Assembly (NCBI RefSeq): GCF_001429045.1
Contig: NZ_LMHY01000012.1
Coordinates: 538,695 to 602,694, forward strand
Length of the DNA: 64,000 bases
Direction of reading: 5' to 3'
Origin: Pseudomonas sp. Root71
GTDB taxonomy: Bacteria; Pseudomonadota; Gammaproteobacteria; Pseudomonadales; Pseudomonadaceae
Part shown: positions 63,230 to 64,000 of the stretch, piece by piece
How positions within the stretch are numbered: position 1 is the stretch's first letter
Layout: the number at the start of each line of letters is the position of its first letter
Program-made: the position numbers and the translations under genes
Notes under the pieces: generated by a model
The model's database searches: none
Told to the model about the DNA's origin: nothing
Seen by the model: the letters and a program-made list of their open reading frames with translations, nothing else

Positions 63230-64000
63230 TCAATGAGCCTCACCCGCCTTCAACCCTTCCGGCAATTTCCTGGTCAGCAACACCGCCACCATGCTGATCC
63301 CCAACGCAATCCCGACAAAGTGAAACGCATCGTTATAGGCCATGATCGACGCCTGTTGGTGGGCGATCTCGCTGAGTTTGCCCAGGGCTGCCGTTTCGTT
63401 ACCCAGCCGGTCAGCCAGCGAGGCAATCCGTTCAGCCACCTGCGGATTGCCCGGCACGATGGATTCACGCAGGTAGTCAAAGTAAACCTTGGTCCGCGCA
63501 TCCAGCAGGGTGGCGAGCAGGGCGATGCCGATGGCGCCGCCGAGGTTGCGCAGGATGTTGAACAGGCTCGAGGCCGACCCCGCGTCTTGCGGAAGAATGT
63601 ACGCCGTGGCGATCAACGAAATGGTGACCATGATCAGCGGCTGCCCCAGGGCACGGATGATCTGGATCTGATTGAACTGCGGCCCGGCAAAGTCCGGGTT
63701 CAGCACGCCCGAAGAGAAGCTCGCCAGACCGAATAGCCCGAAGCCCAGGGTGCACAGCCATTTCGGCGAGACGTATTTCATCAACTTGGGCACCAGCGGG
63801 ATCAGGAACAGCTGCGGCACGCCCATCCACATGATCACTTCACCGATCTGCAGGGCGTTGTAGTTCTGGATCTGCGCCAGATAAAGCGGCAACAGGTAGA
63901 TCGAGCCGTACAGCCCGACCCCCATCCCGACACTGGAAATGCTCGATAAGCCAAAGTTGCGATTGCGCAGGATGCCGAGGTTGATCAGCGGATTGGGTTT
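63230..64000 (-). CDS. DHA2-family MFS efflux transporter (EmrB/QacA type), partial
   Basis: The 3' 770 bases of a gene that continues past the window edge. The visible 256 aa have about seven hydrophobic segments, with NPLINLGILRNRNFGLSSISSVGMGVGLYGSIYLLPLYLAQIQNY, SGVLNPDFAGPQFNQIQIIRALGQPLIMVTISLIATAYILPQDAGSASSLFNILRNLGGAIGIALLAT and the typical FHFVGIALGISMVAVLL end. This is the C-terminal half of an EmrB/QacA-like 14-segment drug exporter. Frame is open to the edge without a stop. Confidence 0.9.
   Translation of the reverse strand, partial: KPNPLINLGILRNRNFGLSSISSVGMGVGLYGSIYLLPLYLAQIQNYNALQIGEVIMWMGVPQLFLIPLVPKLMKYVSPKWLCTLGFGLFGLASFSSGVLNPDFAGPQFNQIQIIRALGQPLIMVTISLIATAYILPQDAGSASSLFNILRNLGGAIGIALLATLLDARTKVYFDYLRESIVPGNPQVAERIASLADRLGNETAALGKLSEIAHQQASIMAYNDAFHFVGIALGISMVAVLLTRKLPEGLKAGEAH

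Overview
This window looks like a chromosome segment of a fluorescent Pseudomonas (P. fluorescens group or close relative). The evidence is the gene families (periplasmic PheC, CopA/B/C/D, BrnT/BrnA, uvrB next to an aromatic aminotransferase and tRNA-Asn), GC-rich core genes, and many REP-type repeats built on a GGGAGC/GCTCGCGA theme. No RNA operon, origin or CRISPR array is seen. Assignments rest on reading motifs and gene order; no database search was run.

Layout. (a) 1-5.2 kb: REP repeats, a sugar-phosphate transferase that starts exopolysaccharide synthesis, two winged-helix regulators, and uppP, which recycles the same undecaprenyl lipid carrier. (b) 5.3-15.9 kb: dusA and an AT-rich island inserted at its 5' end. 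The dusA promoter and start region exists twice, at 6199-6370 and 15686-15873, and brackets the island. Inside are a dead tyrosine recombinase, a DUF262 + HEPN gene pair, two broken phage tail genes, a 427-aa HEPN-like protein, a two-gene CBASS (CD-NTase plus S-4TM effector), a tRNA-Gly 3' fragment and a zinc-ribbon/HEPN-like protein. This is a compact anti-phage (defence) island and the most interesting part of the window. (c) 16-20.5 kb: a small lipoprotein, a DUF2628 membrane protein, pheC, and a translationally coupled PAAR-effector/immunity cassette of the type VI secretion kind, followed by an orphan effector fragment. (d) 20.5-36 kb: copABCD copper resistance, two different L,D-transpeptidases, a diguanylate cyclase, exonuclease III, arylamine N-acetyltransferase, BrnT/BrnA, and a purine/urate-type NCS2 permease. 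(e) 34.4-41.2 kb: a TetR regulator and an RND efflux system (outer-membrane factor divergent from adaptor and pump). Three matching operators, TGTGAC-N14-GTCACA, stand in all three promoters.

(f) 41.3-58.6 kb: a second genomic island, inserted at the 3' end of tRNA-Asn(GTT) and bounded by an exact 40-bp repeat (41290-41329 and 58586-58625). It carries a P4-type integrase beside the tRNA, a second unrelated integrase with a coupled small partner, and a catabolic cargo: NCS1 permease, chemoreceptor, LysR regulators, a DUF1989 (carboxyguanidine-deiminase family) protein, an APC permease, an amidase, an azoreductase, a VOC protein and a creatininase. Together these suggest sensing, uptake and breakdown of a cyclic guanidino or ureido compound such as creatinine. 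(g) 58.6-64 kb: core genome again, with tRNA-Asn, small proteins, aromatic aminotransferase, uvrB and the 3' part of a DHA2-family MFS efflux gene cut by the window edge.
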